Shown piece by piece: positions 33,401 through 40,549 of a DNA stretch of 64,000 nt. Location: NCBI GenBank assembly GCA_016794445.1, contig JAEUKC010000105.1, forward strand, positions 1 to 64,000, read 5' to 3'. The notes below the pieces were generated by a model. It made no database searches and had not been told where the DNA came from. It saw only the letters and a list, made by a program, of their open reading frames with translations. The position numbers and the translations under genes are program-made. Numbering within the stretch: position 1 is the first letter of the stretch; each line of letters starts with the position of its first letter. Source of the stretch: JADJMO01 sp016794445. GTDB taxonomy: Bacteria; Myxococcota_A; Polyangia; Polyangiales; JADJMO01.

Positions 33401-33514
33401 GAGCTGCTGCAGGATCAGCGCGGCGAGCGCGAATCGCAGGACGGCGCGATGCGCCCCCTCCGGCACGGGCGGCGAGGGCATGGGCGGTGGGCGAAAGCTC
33501 CTGCGCTCTTGCAT
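30464..33514 (-). CDS. Membrane-anchored sulfatase/phosphotransferase-like protein with C-terminal HEAT repeats
   Basis: 1016-residue protein. About 260 N-terminal residues hold six to seven predicted membrane helices. An alkaline-phosphatase-superfamily domain follows: metal-binding DLLLVTVDALRADHLGCYGY, the nucleophile region YTPTPHTSYAISSLMTGKY, HLFEPHEPYVTH, and SADHGEAFGEHG. The usual sulfatase C/S-x-P-x-R motif is replaced by T-P-H-T, so a Thr nucleophile, as in LtaS- or EptA-type phosphotransferases, is more likely than formylglycine chemistry. The C-terminal third (about 660-900) consists of HEAT-like helical repeats (AAEALARLART, AAAEALGALADTGAAPALLQRLAG), ending in a small beta-rich domain. 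It may transfer phospho-groups to an envelope glycan or lipid, but this is inference. Confidence 0.8.
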   Translation of the reverse strand: MQERRSFRPPPMPSPPVPEGAHRAVLRFALAALILQQLLRLEGLRTLRAAGAEIAGEWDAAVVAVGAPTLAFAVLLPGLLVLSAFSAFLSLLERRSGRVAWTLLSTTGAVWLGLALSTGRKARALEVRLPFVLCLVFVAGLLTWFAAREVRRSLAPRPWLGLALGVVVVGAALVVDARVLPRLYPVFHLTLVLVALGGLLIAVDGVIGAWLGLGRRALTALELLAAAALAWMTVALRYAPKAGEELARFDNARRVVDERSLMLGRVAALAVKRWPPRPIDDEGAPDPLAVAASTRALHAGGRDLLLVTVDALRADHLGCYGYPRKTTPTLDALAREGVLFERAYTPTPHTSYAISSLMTGKYLRPVLSLAGATGSARRPDETWAGLFRAYGFRTAAFYPPAIYHVDAERFGDLAKRGLDFEYAKVEFATPPLRASQLAGYLASAPKDKPLFVWVHLFEPHEPYVTHPDHPFGEGDVDRYDSEVAEADAGIGRMVAAFRAARPTAMVIVSADHGEAFGEHGARYHGTTVYEEQVRVPLIVSAPGLVAKGRRVREPVQLVDLLPTALSAYGIPRPPRVRGRDLGHLLAVAEPTLGEGLAFAEVEDQTMFARGAQRLLCNRVLSTCALYDLDRDPLQLQPITDPARVAALRKQTSALLAASAALEGLGGVGWPEPLRRAFSGDADAAIEVAPLLDDVDVAFRRRAAEALARLARTETSPHVVRALGLEKDALVRGWLTVAAVRTDPKSAEAARLPALIAEDDALSRFAALAASEAAVVPVAAMPVAFDRLLALLVEVRGDGVLARASIRGLARLGRGQPLLGRKATPVLVAALDDVRLRAAAAEALGALADTGAAPALLQRLAGERHLDARMPLAQALAKLGAGDAALPHVVRFLGVPELPPGGGDTLLTLLTGRAVPWMVRAPEPVVQGKLVATIGKAGAWRVLVLGVPPGTAVELTIDGVKVPVQTTAAGPVAELPARPIGPLTIQWLSTAKVRGVALIPRVADLPPPKADRGLEDP

Positions 33515-33583
33515 CAGCCTCGCCCCCGGACAGAGCGCGAACGGTCGAGCAGCGCGGGCACCGCGAACGCAGCCTCCGGCCGT

Positions 33584-34078
33584 TCAGACGAACTCGAGCG
33601 ACAGGATCTCGTAGACGCGCACGCCCGCCGGCATGCGGACGGTGATCTCGTCGCCCACCTCGCGCCCGAGCAGGGCCTTGCCGAGAGGTGCCGTCACCGC
33701 GATCGTGCCCTTGGCGAGGTCGGCCTCGTCGGCGCCGACGAGCTTGTACACGACGTCTTCTTCGAGCTGCTTGCCCTTGTCGTCGCTGATCGCGAGGTGG
33801 ATCGTGGCGCCGAACGCCACCTTGGACTGCCCCGCGAGCGCCTTCGGGTCGATGACCTCGGCGCGCGACAGCTTGTCTTCGAGCTCCTTGATGCGGCCCT
33901 CGATGAAGCCCTGCTTCTCCTTGGCCGCGTGGTACTCGGCGTTCTCGGAGAGGTCGCCGTGGTCACGCGCCGTGGCGATGTCCTGGATGGTCTTCGGCCG
34001 ATCGACGTGGCGGAGGCGCTTGAGCTCCTCCTGGAGCCGCTGCTGCCCCTCGGGGGTCATGGGGACCTTGATGGTCAT
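33584..34078 (-). CDS. greA: Transcription elongation factor GreA
   Basis: 164-residue cleavage factor that rescues backtracked RNA polymerase by stimulating RNA cleavage. The N-terminal coiled coil has the tip acidic motif ARDHGDLSENAEYHAAKEKQ with Asp and Glu residues, typical of GreA, and the C-terminal FKBP-like domain has ISPLGKALLGREVGDE-type sequence (TAPLGKALLGREVGDE). Start is ATG 34078 (MTIKVPMTPEG), the usual GreA beginning; an upstream in-frame codon at 34114 would add 12 residues. It is on the same strand as the GAF/enzyme I-like gene, 70 bases downstream of it, with its own promoter candidate. Confidence 0.96.
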   Translation of the reverse strand: MTIKVPMTPEGQQRLQEELKRLRHVDRPKTIQDIATARDHGDLSENAEYHAAKEKQGFIEGRIKELEDKLSRAEVIDPKALAGQSKVAFGATIHLAISDDKGKQLEEDVVYKLVGADEADLAKGTIAVTAPLGKALLGREVGDEITVRMPAGVRVYEILSLEFV

Positions 34079-34106
34079 GGCCGTGCCTCGCGGGTCATGG
34101 GGGTTG

Positions 34107-34112
34107 AGTATC
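34107..34112 (-). promoter_or_regulatory. Candidate extended -10 element for greA
   Basis: On the minus strand the sequence TGTGATACT contains a TGn extension and a -10-like GATACT (4 of 6 with TATAAT), about 30 bases before the greA start codon. No good -35 box is seen, as is common with extended -10 promoters. Confidence 0.3.
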
Positions 34113-34148
34113 ACACTTCGGCGTCGGCCCGCGATCGCTAGACTCGGC

Positions 34149-35507
34149 TCAGCGCGCGCCGCGGACCCGCTGGACGTCGGCCTTCGACGGATTGAGCACC
34201 ACGAGGCCGTGATCGCCGTCGACCAGCGCGAGGTCTCCGTCGGTCGCCCAGCGAAACAGGCCCTGGACGCCCGTGACGCAGGGCACGCCCAGGAGGGCCG
34301 CGAGGGCCCGCGTGCGCGCCCCGGAGCCCGCGTCGCCGAGGGCGATGCCCGACGGCCGGTGCCGCGCGGTCACGAGGAGATCGTAGACCGTGAGGCGGTC
34401 GCCGATGAGCACCGCGCGCGACGGCAGGTCGGCGCGTGGATCGGCGGCCGTCATCATCACGATGGCGTCGCACAGATCTTCGACGTCGCGCGCGCGCCGC
34501 TCGCTGAAAGGGTCGCCGGTGAGCCGCGCCGCCCGGGTGACCTCGCGGGCGACCTCGGCCATCCCGCCGCCGACCGAGCGCTTGAGCGAGACGAGCTCGA
34601 GGGCGCGCTCGCGGAAGCGGCCATCGTCGAGGATCTGCACGTAGGTCGCGAGGAACTCGCCCTCCTCGGCGAGGCCGAGCTTCTCGGCCTGGTGGGAGAG
34701 CGCGTGCACGGCTCGACCGGCGGCGTCGAACGCGGGCTCGAGGAGGCGCGCGAGCTCGGCGCCGGTCTCGCCGTCGTGGTGGGGACGCGTGGCTGGCCGG
34801 CGCAAGGCCGCGACGGCGCCGACCGCGCGCCCGGGCACGATGGGACGACCAGGCAACGTGACGCGCCGGGTGCCGCCGCCGGGACCGCGCACCACGGGCT
34901 GCTCGCGCAGCTGGTCGAGGAGCTCGGCGCGCAGGATGCCGTGGGCCAGCGAGGCCGCGAGGGCGACCACGAGCTCGACGTCGCGCGACTCGAACGGTCG
35001 GCCCGGCTCGCGCTGGACGGCGATCGCGCCGAGGGGGCCCTCGGGCCCCAGCACCGGCGCCGCGAGGAACACCGGAAAACGCTCCTCGCCGAGCTGCTCG
35101 AAGTGCCGATAGGCGTTGTGCCCCTCGGCCTCGGCCACGCTGATGGGGCGCCCGAGGCTCACGGCCATGCCGGTGATGCCCTGCCCCACGTCGAGCCGGA
35201 TCTCGCCGAGCGCCATCGCAGGGAACCCCACGTTGCCGCGCATCACGAGCTCGTACGGCGAGTGGACCTCGGGCATGCGCGCCTCGCGGTCGGAGGGCCG
35301 CTCGGCCTCGTCGTTCTGCGCAGGCTCGAGCAGGTAGAGCGAGCACACCGGCGCGTGGAAGATGTCGGCGATGCGCGCCGGGGCCTCGTCCAGGAACGAC
35401 GACAGCGCGAGCGAGCGCGCCGCGAAGCCGACGAAATCGACGACGGCATCCAGCCGCGCGTCGCCACGACCGTGGATGACCGGTCCGGGCCCGGGCGTCT
35501 CCTGCAC
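34149..35507 (-). CDS. Degenerate GAF/PTS enzyme I-like (PtsP-like) protein without the phospho-His
   Basis: 452-residue cytoplasmic protein. A GAF domain (about 25-170) has PVCSLYLLEP, DVGQGITGMAVSLGRPI and GAIAVQREPGRPFESRDVELV. The rest matches the N-terminal half of PTS enzyme I: PGRAVGAVAAL, then a helical region with EEGEFLATYVQILDDGRFRERAL and FSERRARDVEDLCDAI, then the swivelling His domain. In active enzymes that domain carries GGxxSHxAIxAR; here the aligned stretch is DAGSGARTRALAALLGVPCVTGV, with no His. The C-terminal PEP-binding barrel is missing altogether. Phosphotransfer is therefore not expected; a regulatory or ligand-sensing role is likelier. Start GTG 35507 is chosen; it lies 50 bases from the divergent pyrH start. 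Confidence 0.8.
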   Translation of the reverse strand: MQETPGPGPVIHGRGDARLDAVVDFVGFAARSLALSSFLDEAPARIADIFHAPVCSLYLLEPAQNDEAERPSDREARMPEVHSPYELVMRGNVGFPAMALGEIRLDVGQGITGMAVSLGRPISVAEAEGHNAYRHFEQLGEERFPVFLAAPVLGPEGPLGAIAVQREPGRPFESRDVELVVALAASLAHGILRAELLDQLREQPVVRGPGGGTRRVTLPGRPIVPGRAVGAVAALRRPATRPHHDGETGAELARLLEPAFDAAGRAVHALSHQAEKLGLAEEGEFLATYVQILDDGRFRERALELVSLKRSVGGGMAEVAREVTRAARLTGDPFSERRARDVEDLCDAIVMMTAADPRADLPSRAVLIGDRLTVYDLLVTARHRPSGIALGDAGSGARTRALAALLGVPCVTGVQGLFRWATDGDLALVDGDHGLVVLNPSKADVQRVRGAR

Positions 35508-35557
35508 CGGCCATCGATAGCATCGACGGCCCGTTCTGCACACGCTACCCGCGCCCC

Positions 35558-36331
35558 GTGCTCGACGACCTCACCCGCCCTCCCCCGCCTCCGATCCCGG
35601 GCCTGCGCTACCGCCGGGTCCTGCTGAAGCTCTCCGGGGAGGCGCTCTGCAACCCGGACGGCAACAAGGAGGCGTTCGGCATCCAGCCCGACACCCTGCG
35701 CGCCATCGCCGAGGAGCTCGCCGAGGTCCACCGCCTCGGGGTGCAGCTCGGCCTCGTCATCGGCGGCGGCAACATCTTCCGCGGCCTCAAGGGCTCGGCG
35801 CAGGGCATGGACCGCGCGCAGAGCGACTACGTGGGCATGCTCGCCACGGTGATGAACTCGCTCGCCCTGCAGGACGCGCTCGAGCGCTGCGGCGTCCCGA
35901 CGCGGGTGATGACCGCCCTCGAGATGCGCCAGGTCGCCGAGCCGTACATCCGCCGGCGCGCCGTGCGCCACCTCGAGAAGGGGCGCTGCGTGATCTTCGC
36001 GGCCGGCACCGGGAACCCCTATTTCTCCACCGACACCGCCGCCGCGCTGCGCGCGATGGAGATCCACGCCGACGCGCTCTTCAAGGCCACCAAGGTGGAC
36101 GGCATCTACGACGCCGACCCGATGAAGCACCCCGAGGCGAAGATGATCGCCGACCTCAGCTACGACCGCTTCCTCGCCGACCGCATCGGGGTCATGGACG
36201 GCACGGCCGTCACCCTCTGCCGCGACAACAAGCTCCCCATCCGCGTGTTCAAGCTCTCCACCAAGGGCAACATCCAGCGCGTGGTGGTGGGCGAGGAGAT
36301 CGGCACCGTCATCCGCGACCCGGTGAAGTAA
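35558..36331 (+). CDS. pyrH: UMP kinase
   Basis: 257-residue amino-acid-kinase-family enzyme phosphorylating UMP to UDP. The N-terminal VLLKLSGEAL, GLVIGGGNIFRG, DYVGMLATVMNSLALQDALE, FAAGTGNPYFSTDTAAALRA, KATKVDGIYDADP and VMDGTAVTLCRDN segments are all diagnostic. The enzyme is slightly longer than most (about 240) because of a Pro-rich N-terminal extension from GTG 35558. It stands alone rather than in the common rpsB-tsf-pyrH-frr cluster. Confidence 0.96.
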   Translation: MLDDLTRPPPPPIPGLRYRRVLLKLSGEALCNPDGNKEAFGIQPDTLRAIAEELAEVHRLGVQLGLVIGGGNIFRGLKGSAQGMDRAQSDYVGMLATVMNSLALQDALERCGVPTRVMTALEMRQVAEPYIRRRAVRHLEKGRCVIFAAGTGNPYFSTDTAAALRAMEIHADALFKATKVDGIYDADPMKHPEAKMIADLSYDRFLADRIGVMDGTAVTLCRDNKLPIRVFKLSTKGNIQRVVVGEEIGTVIRDPVK

Positions 36332-36363
36332 GGCCCGCGCGGTCCGGCGCTATCCTCACGTCC

Positions 36364-36915
36364 GTGTCGCAGAACGTCTTCGCGCTCCACCCGAGGGGCC
36401 ACGATCAGGTCGTCGACGGGCCGATGGTGGACGGATGGCTCGTCGAGCTCGGGCTCGCGGGCCCTTCACGGTTGGGGCCTCGGTTCGCCGTCTGGCTCCG
36501 TTGCGGCGAGCTGACGGCCGGGCAAATCCAGGCGGCCATCGATCGACCCGACGGCTCGCCGCTGGCCAACACCTTCACGACGCGCTGGGAGCCGACGACC
36601 ACCCACGCAGAACCCGTCGTCCGGGTCGGCTGCGAGACGGCGACGCCACTATGTCCCTGCGGCGCGCTCACCACCGACGACTGGCCCGATCTCCTCGACC
36701 GCTGGTGGCACGACCGACATCACCGGTGGGTCTGCGCGTGCGGCCGGACCACGCCCGTCCCCTCGCTCGACTTCCAGCACACGCTCGGGTTTGCGCGCGC
36801 CTTCGTCGAGCTGCCGCATGGCCTCGCGCCGGACCTGCGTCCGACATCCACGCTGCTCGCCGAGCTCGCGCGACGGAGCGGAATGCCCTGGACCTGGACC
36901 TGGGTGCGGCGCTGA
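36364..36915 (+). CDS. Unknown protein with CPC/CAC zinc-binding-like motif
   Basis: 183-residue protein from GTG 36364 that I do not recognise. It is Trp- and His-rich in the centre. CPCGALTTDDWPD and, about 30 residues later, VCACGRTTPVP form two CxC pairs that could bind one zinc ion in a ribbon-like fold. No signal peptide or membrane segment. It follows pyrH by 32 bases on the same strand, so it may be co-transcribed. The stop is 10 bases before the stop of the convergent protease gene. Confidence 0.65.
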   Translation: MSQNVFALHPRGHDQVVDGPMVDGWLVELGLAGPSRLGPRFAVWLRCGELTAGQIQAAIDRPDGSPLANTFTTRWEPTTTHAEPVVRVGCETATPLCPCGALTTDDWPDLLDRWWHDRHHRWVCACGRTTPVPSLDFQHTLGFARAFVELPHGLAPDLRPTSTLLAELARRSGMPWTWTWVRR

Positions 36916-36925
36916 GCGGCGTATC

Positions 36926-38020
36926 TCACTCCGCCGCGGCGCGCTTGCGGGCGAGCTGGGCCCGGATCTGCGGCCAGCGGCGCACGAAGGCCACGAGCAG
37001 CATGGTGAGCGCCAGCGCCCACACGATCCACAGCGTGTGCACCGTGTACTTGAAGACGAAGGTGCCGGTGCTGGTGGGCGAGATGCGCTCGGGCAGCGCG
37101 TGTCGGTGGTGTAGGGCCAGGAAGTCCATGAGGATCGCCACCGTGATGTGCACGAGGAACCCGGCGTAGATGCTGCGGGTCTTCATGGAGAGCGAGCCGA
37201 GCACCGTGCCCGCGACGATGGCGCCGCACGCCTCGAGGTAGGGCTTGCCGTAGTGGATCATGCAGTACGGCACGACCATGCACAGGATGGCGCCGGCGCC
37301 GAACCCGCGGCACGCGCGCACCCACCAGCCGCGGAAGAAGATCTCGAGCGCGAAGAACTGCCCGATGTAGAACACCTCCCACATCCCGAAATCGAGCCAG
37401 GACCGCGAGGCCTGCTTGTAGAACGGGTAGTAGGTGCCGAAGTCGGGCTGCTTCGCCACCGTGATCATCACCGGGATCATGATCGCGACGAACATCGCGT
37501 AGATCCACGCGTGCTCGAGGAACCCCTTGGTGCGCAGGCCGAAGTCGAGGATCGAGTCTTTCCAGAACACCGCGCGCCACAGCACGAGCGGCGCGAGGTA
37601 GCCGCCGATGCGGGTGACCGCCCAGAAGATGAGCCGGTAGAGCTCCTCGTAGCGAGGGAAGTTGACCATCCCGCCGGGGTGGGTCGCCTCGTACTTGCGG
37701 AGGTTCTCGACGATCACCGTCTGGTAGAACGCCTGGTTGGAGCCGCCGTAGTACTCCTGGAGCGTGAGGATGACCGCGCCGAGCCCGAGGGCGATCAGCG
37801 GCCGGTAGTCGACCTCGCTGCCGGCCTCGCGCAGGCGCTCCCGGTAGGCGACCGCCTCGCGATCGAGCTCCTTCCACGTGCTGCGGAAGAACAGCCAGAT
37901 GAGCGGCGCGAGCGCCAGCAAGAGCGGCAGCGGCACCGCCCACTTCACGTGCGGCTGCTCGAGCCACGCCATGAAGCCCTTGGGCGCCTCCGGCGCGACG
38001 AGGAGGTCGGGCGTGATCAC
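36926..38020 (-). CDS. CPBP-family intramembrane protease-like protein
   Basis: 364-residue integral membrane protein with about eight predicted helices. The family signatures can be seen but the first is shortened: ALEIFFRGWWV carries Glu and Arg in an ExxxR arrangement (usual form EExxxR), VVPYCMIHYGKPYLE supplies a conserved His, and GFLVHITVAILMD supplies the last His and Asp. CPBP/Rce1-like proteins are membrane glutamic-type proteases or protein-modification factors; a specific substrate cannot be named. Start is GTG 38020, overlapping the TGA of gltX (GTGA), so its expression is tied to gltX. The long polar insert between helices 1 and 2 (about 50-110) is unusual. Confidence 0.8.
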   Translation of the reverse strand: MITPDLLVAPEAPKGFMAWLEQPHVKWAVPLPLLLALAPLIWLFFRSTWKELDREAVAYRERLREAGSEVDYRPLIALGLGAVILTLQEYYGGSNQAFYQTVIVENLRKYEATHPGGMVNFPRYEELYRLIFWAVTRIGGYLAPLVLWRAVFWKDSILDFGLRTKGFLEHAWIYAMFVAIMIPVMITVAKQPDFGTYYPFYKQASRSWLDFGMWEVFYIGQFFALEIFFRGWWVRACRGFGAGAILCMVVPYCMIHYGKPYLEACGAIVAGTVLGSLSMKTRSIYAGFLVHITVAILMDFLALHHRHALPERISPTSTGTFVFKYTVHTLWIVWALALTMLLVAFVRRWPQIRAQLARKRAAAE

Positions 38021-39459
38021 GCGCCGCGCGCCTTGACCGCCCCGGCGCGGAGGCGCTCGAGGGCCACCGCCTGGCCGAGCACGTGGATGGTCTCGTAGAT
38101 CCCGGGCGAGACGCCGCGGCCGGTGAGGGCCACGCGGGCCGGCTGGGCCACGTCCTTGATCTGGAGGCCCCTGTCGCCGAGGTACTTGGAGAACGCCGCC
38201 TCGAGGCCCGCGATGGTGCACTCGGCGCCCTCGACCACCTGCGCGAGCTCCTCGAGCACCGGCGCGGCCGCGGGCACGAGGAACTTGGCGACCGCCTTGT
38301 CGTCCCACACCAGCTCGCGCCGGAAGAACGGGTCGAGCGACTCGGCCGCCTCGAGGTAGGTCTTGGCGCGCTCGCGCACGTGGGGGAGCGCGACGAGCAG
38401 CTTCGCCGCGTCGATCTCGAGCCCGCGGGCCACTAGGAACGGGGTGACCGCCGCCGCGTATTCCGCGTCGGGCGTGAGCACCGGATCCTTGAGGTGGGCG
38501 TGGTTGATGGCCGCGAGCTTCTTGGTGTCGAACTTGCCGTCCGACTTGTTGCAGCGCGCCCAGTCGAACTTCTCGACCATGCCGGCGCGCGAGAACACCT
38601 CCTCGTCGCCGAACGACCAGCCGAAGCGGACGAGGTAGTTGAGCAGCGCGACCGGCGAGAAGCCGCCGTTCTTGTACTCGTCGACGCTGACCGCGCCGTG
38701 GCGCTTGGAGAGCTTCTCGCCCGAGGCGGCGAGCATCATCGGCAGGTGCGCGAACTTGGGGCATGCGGCGCCGAGCGCCTGGTAGAGGAGGATCTGCGGC
38801 GGGGTGTTGACCATGTGGTCGCGGCCGCGCGCCACGAGCGTGATGCCCATGGTCAGGTCGTCGATCACGCAGCCGAAGTTGTAGAGCGGCACGCCGTCGC
38901 TGCGGATCAGCACGAAATCCTGCTGCGCCGCGTTGGGCGTGGTCACCTGACCGAACACGAGGTCGTCGTAGGAGACGGCGCCCGACGACGGCGACTTGAA
39001 GCGCACGACGTAGGGCTTGCCCTCGAGCCAGTCCGAGGGGCCCTTGTCGCGCCACCACCCGGGGTAGCGGAACTCGGCCTTCGGGTTCTTCGCCTTGAGC
39101 TCGGCCCGGGCGGCGTCCAGCTCCTCCTTGGTGGCATAACAGCGGTACGCCTTGCCCTCGGAGATGAGCCGATCCGCGTACTCCTTGTAGAGGCCGAGGC
39201 GCTCCATCTGGGTGTAGGGGCCGAAATCGCCGCCCACCTCGGGCCCCTCGTCCCACTCGAGGCCGAGCCAGCGCAGCGAGTCGAGGATCACCTGCCGGCT
39301 CGCCTCGGTGCTGCGCTCCTGGTCGGTGTCCTCGATGCGCAGGACGAAGGTCCCGCCCGTCTTTCGGGCCCAGAGCCAGTTGAAGAGGGCCGTGCGCACC
39401 CCCCCGATGTGGAGGTAGCCGGTGGGGGACGGGGCGAATCGGACGCGCTCTCGGGCCAT
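38017..39459 (-). CDS. gltX: Glutamyl-tRNA synthetase
   Basis: 480-residue class I aminoacyl-tRNA synthetase charging tRNA-Glu. The HIGH-type motif APSPTGYLHIGGVRTALFNWL is at residues 8-28, and the KMSKS equivalent is EKLSKRHGAVSV. FVLRIEDTDQERS and the helical anticodon-binding C-terminal domain follow as expected. Length is normal. Start is ATG 39459 (MARERVRFAPS), where homology begins; longer in-frame extensions are spurious. It is the first gene of a two-gene unit with the CPBP protein and is divergent from the RimK-like gene. Confidence 0.97.
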   Translation of the reverse strand: MARERVRFAPSPTGYLHIGGVRTALFNWLWARKTGGTFVLRIEDTDQERSTEASRQVILDSLRWLGLEWDEGPEVGGDFGPYTQMERLGLYKEYADRLISEGKAYRCYATKEELDAARAELKAKNPKAEFRYPGWWRDKGPSDWLEGKPYVVRFKSPSSGAVSYDDLVFGQVTTPNAAQQDFVLIRSDGVPLYNFGCVIDDLTMGITLVARGRDHMVNTPPQILLYQALGAACPKFAHLPMMLAASGEKLSKRHGAVSVDEYKNGGFSPVALLNYLVRFGWSFGDEEVFSRAGMVEKFDWARCNKSDGKFDTKKLAAINHAHLKDPVLTPDAEYAAAVTPFLVARGLEIDAAKLLVALPHVRERAKTYLEAAESLDPFFRRELVWDDKAVAKFLVPAAAPVLEELAQVVEGAECTIAGLEAAFSKYLGDRGLQIKDVAQPARVALTGRGVSPGIYETIHVLGQAVALERLRAGAVKARGA

Positions 39460-39547
39460 TGGGAGGCCCGGCGGATAGCAGAGCGCCCCCCGCGCGGCAC
39501 GGGGTTGCTGCCCGCGACTTTCGCCGTCTACGGTCCCGACCCCGTCC

Positions 39548-40549
39548 ATGCGCATCCTCGTCCTGTCGCGGAGCTCCACGCTGTACTCGACGACCCGCAT
39601 CGTCCTCGCCGCCCGCGCGCGAGGCCACGAGGTGGAGGTCGCCGACCCGCTGCAGTTCCAGCTGTGCGTGAAGCGCGGCCGCCCCGAGATGTACCGGGCG
39701 AGCGGCGGCATCCCCCGCTACGACGTGGTGGTCCCGCGCATCGGCGCCTCGATCACGAGCTACGGGCTCGCCGTCGTGCGCCACTTCGAGATGATGGGCG
39801 TGCCTTGCCTCAACGGCGCCGTGGCCATCGCGCGGTCGCGCGACAAGCTGCGCGCGCTCCAGCTCCTCACCCGCAAGGACATCGACGTCCCGGTCACCGT
39901 CTGCGCGCGGTCGCCCAAGGACATGGACATGATGCTCGAGCTGGTGGGCGGCACCCCCGTGATCGTGAAGCTCCAGCAGGGCACCCAGGGCATCGGCGTG
40001 ATGATCGCCGAGACCCGTCAGGCCGTGTCCTCCCTGCTCGAGACCCTGTGGGGCATGGGTCAGGACATCATCGTCCAGCAGTACATCGCCGAGGCCAAGG
40101 GGCGCGACGTCCGCGCGTTCGTGGTCGGCAACCGCGTCGTCGCGGCCATGCGCCGCTCGGCCAAGGCCGGCGAGTTCCGCAGCAACCTGCACCGTGGCGG
40201 CGAGGGCCAGCGCGTGCACCTCAACGACGAGTACAAGCGCGCGGCCGTCGCGGCGACCAAGGTCATGGGGCTCGAGGTGGCCGGCGTCGACATGCTCGAG
40301 AGCTCGACCGGGCCCAAGATCCTCGAGATCAACTCCTCCCCGGGCCTCGAGGGCATCGAGCGCTCCACCAGCGTCGACGTGGCCGACAAGATCATCGCGC
40401 GCGCGGAGCGGTTCGTGGAGCGCCGCGGCCAGCGGGCCACCGACGCGGTCATCGACGCCGAGCGCCGCGCGCGTAGGCTCCAGACCGCGGTCACTCCTTC
40501 GGGCAGCTCGCGCGGACCGGCAGCCTCGGATCGATCAAGAAGCCGGTGA
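39548..40549 (+). CDS. rimK: RimK-family ATP-grasp ligase
   Basis: 333-residue ATP-grasp protein-glutamate ligase-like enzyme. In Escherichia coli RimK adds Glu residues to ribosomal protein S6. The N-terminus MRILVLSRSSTLYSTTRIVLAA and the ASITSYGLAVVRHFEMMGVPCLN segment, the ATP-binding PVIVKLQQGTQGIGVM, the DVRAFVVGNRVVAAMRR strand, and the metal site GVDMLESSTGPKILEINSSPGLEGIE are all RimK-like. The C-terminus has a basic extension of about 35 residues beyond the domain. Its 3' end overlaps the convergent hydrolase gene by 59 bases. RimK-like enzymes also act on other substrates, so S6 modification is inferred. Confidence 0.88.
   Translation: MRILVLSRSSTLYSTTRIVLAARARGHEVEVADPLQFQLCVKRGRPEMYRASGGIPRYDVVVPRIGASITSYGLAVVRHFEMMGVPCLNGAVAIARSRDKLRALQLLTRKDIDVPVTVCARSPKDMDMMLELVGGTPVIVKLQQGTQGIGVMIAETRQAVSSLLETLWGMGQDIIVQQYIAEAKGRDVRAFVVGNRVVAAMRRSAKAGEFRSNLHRGGEGQRVHLNDEYKRAAVAATKVMGLEVAGVDMLESSTGPKILEINSSPGLEGIERSTSVDVADKIIARAERFVERRGQRATDAVIDAERRARRLQTAVTPSGSSRGPAASDRSRSR

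Noticed and set aside
38021..40219. Extension of the CPBP-protein frame far upstream through gltX
   Set aside because: It reads gltX in the wrong frame and gives low-complexity sequence; homology begins only after 38020.
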